Shown: positions 6,583 to 6,631 of the stretch, piece after piece | How positions within the stretch are numbered: the first letter of the stretch is position 1 | Layout of the letters: each line of letters starts with the position of its first letter | Origin: Pseudomonadota bacterium | Lineage (GTDB): Bacteria > Pseudomonadota > Gammaproteobacteria > Burkholderiales > SHXO01 | Assembly: GCA_023430065.1 (NCBI GenBank) | Contig: JAEZCG010000117.1 | Location: 1 to 6,631, forward strand | Direction: 5' to 3' | DNA: 6,631 nt | Notes under the pieces: model-generated | Database searches by the model: none | What the model saw: the letters and a program-made list of their open reading frames with translations, nothing else | Told to the model about the DNA's origin: nothing | Translations under genes and position numbers: made by a program

Positions 6583-6631
6583 CTTCCACAACCCCTTCTC
6601 GTAGTGATTGAGCGTAAAGCCGCCGGATTTT

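Noticed and set aside
6583..6591. TTG start at 6591 for the cytochrome
   Set aside because: It directly abuts the AAGGGG with no spacing, while ATG 6582 begins with the typical MKKF signal peptide and has proper spacing.

Overview
The window is high-GC chromosomal DNA, most likely from a Gram-negative proteobacterium, and I favour a betaproteobacterium. The reasons are an aerobic HemF that closely resembles proteobacterial enzymes, a cytochrome c551/c552-type protein, a livKHMGF-ordered transporter and a periplasmic glycine-zipper protein. The assignment comes from remembered family sequences, not from a search. Coding density is high, and no mobile element, CRISPR array, tRNA or rRNA is visible.

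Left part (about 1-1183, + strand): the C-terminal four fifths of hemF, oxygen-dependent coproporphyrinogen III oxidase, which enters from the left edge. It is followed after 92 bp by a small exported glycine-zipper protein with a charged C-terminal tail. A 12-bp stem-loop at 1218-1244 lies in the 82-bp gap where this rightward pair meets the leftward liv operon.

Centre (1266-6108, - strand): a complete branched-chain amino acid type (HAAT family) ABC importer. In transcription order it has livK (substrate-binding lipoprotein), livH and livM (permeases), livG and livF (ATPases). livH to livF are tightly packed, with gaps of 15 and 4 bp and then a 4-bp GTGA overlap. livK is set apart by 160 bp containing a textbook intrinsic terminator, which probably sets a high ratio of binding protein to permease. 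A near-consensus sigma-70 promoter (TTGACA, 17 bp, AATAAT) lies upstream of livK, followed by a short leader with a hairpin next to the ribosome binding site.

Right part (6262-6582, - strand): a small monohaem class I cytochrome c with signal peptide, CLACH haem site and Met ligand, followed by its own 11-bp stem-loop terminator that separates it from livK.

How the genes work together: the liv genes form one uptake system. Binding protein captures the substrate, LivHM form the channel, and LivGF hydrolyse ATP. hemF and the cytochrome are both linked to haem, but they lie on opposite sides and opposite strands, so I do not infer a joint function. I found no previously undescribed system. The more interesting points are the predicted lipid anchor on the binding protein, the asymmetric LivG/LivF ATP sites, the intra-operon terminator and two leader structures.
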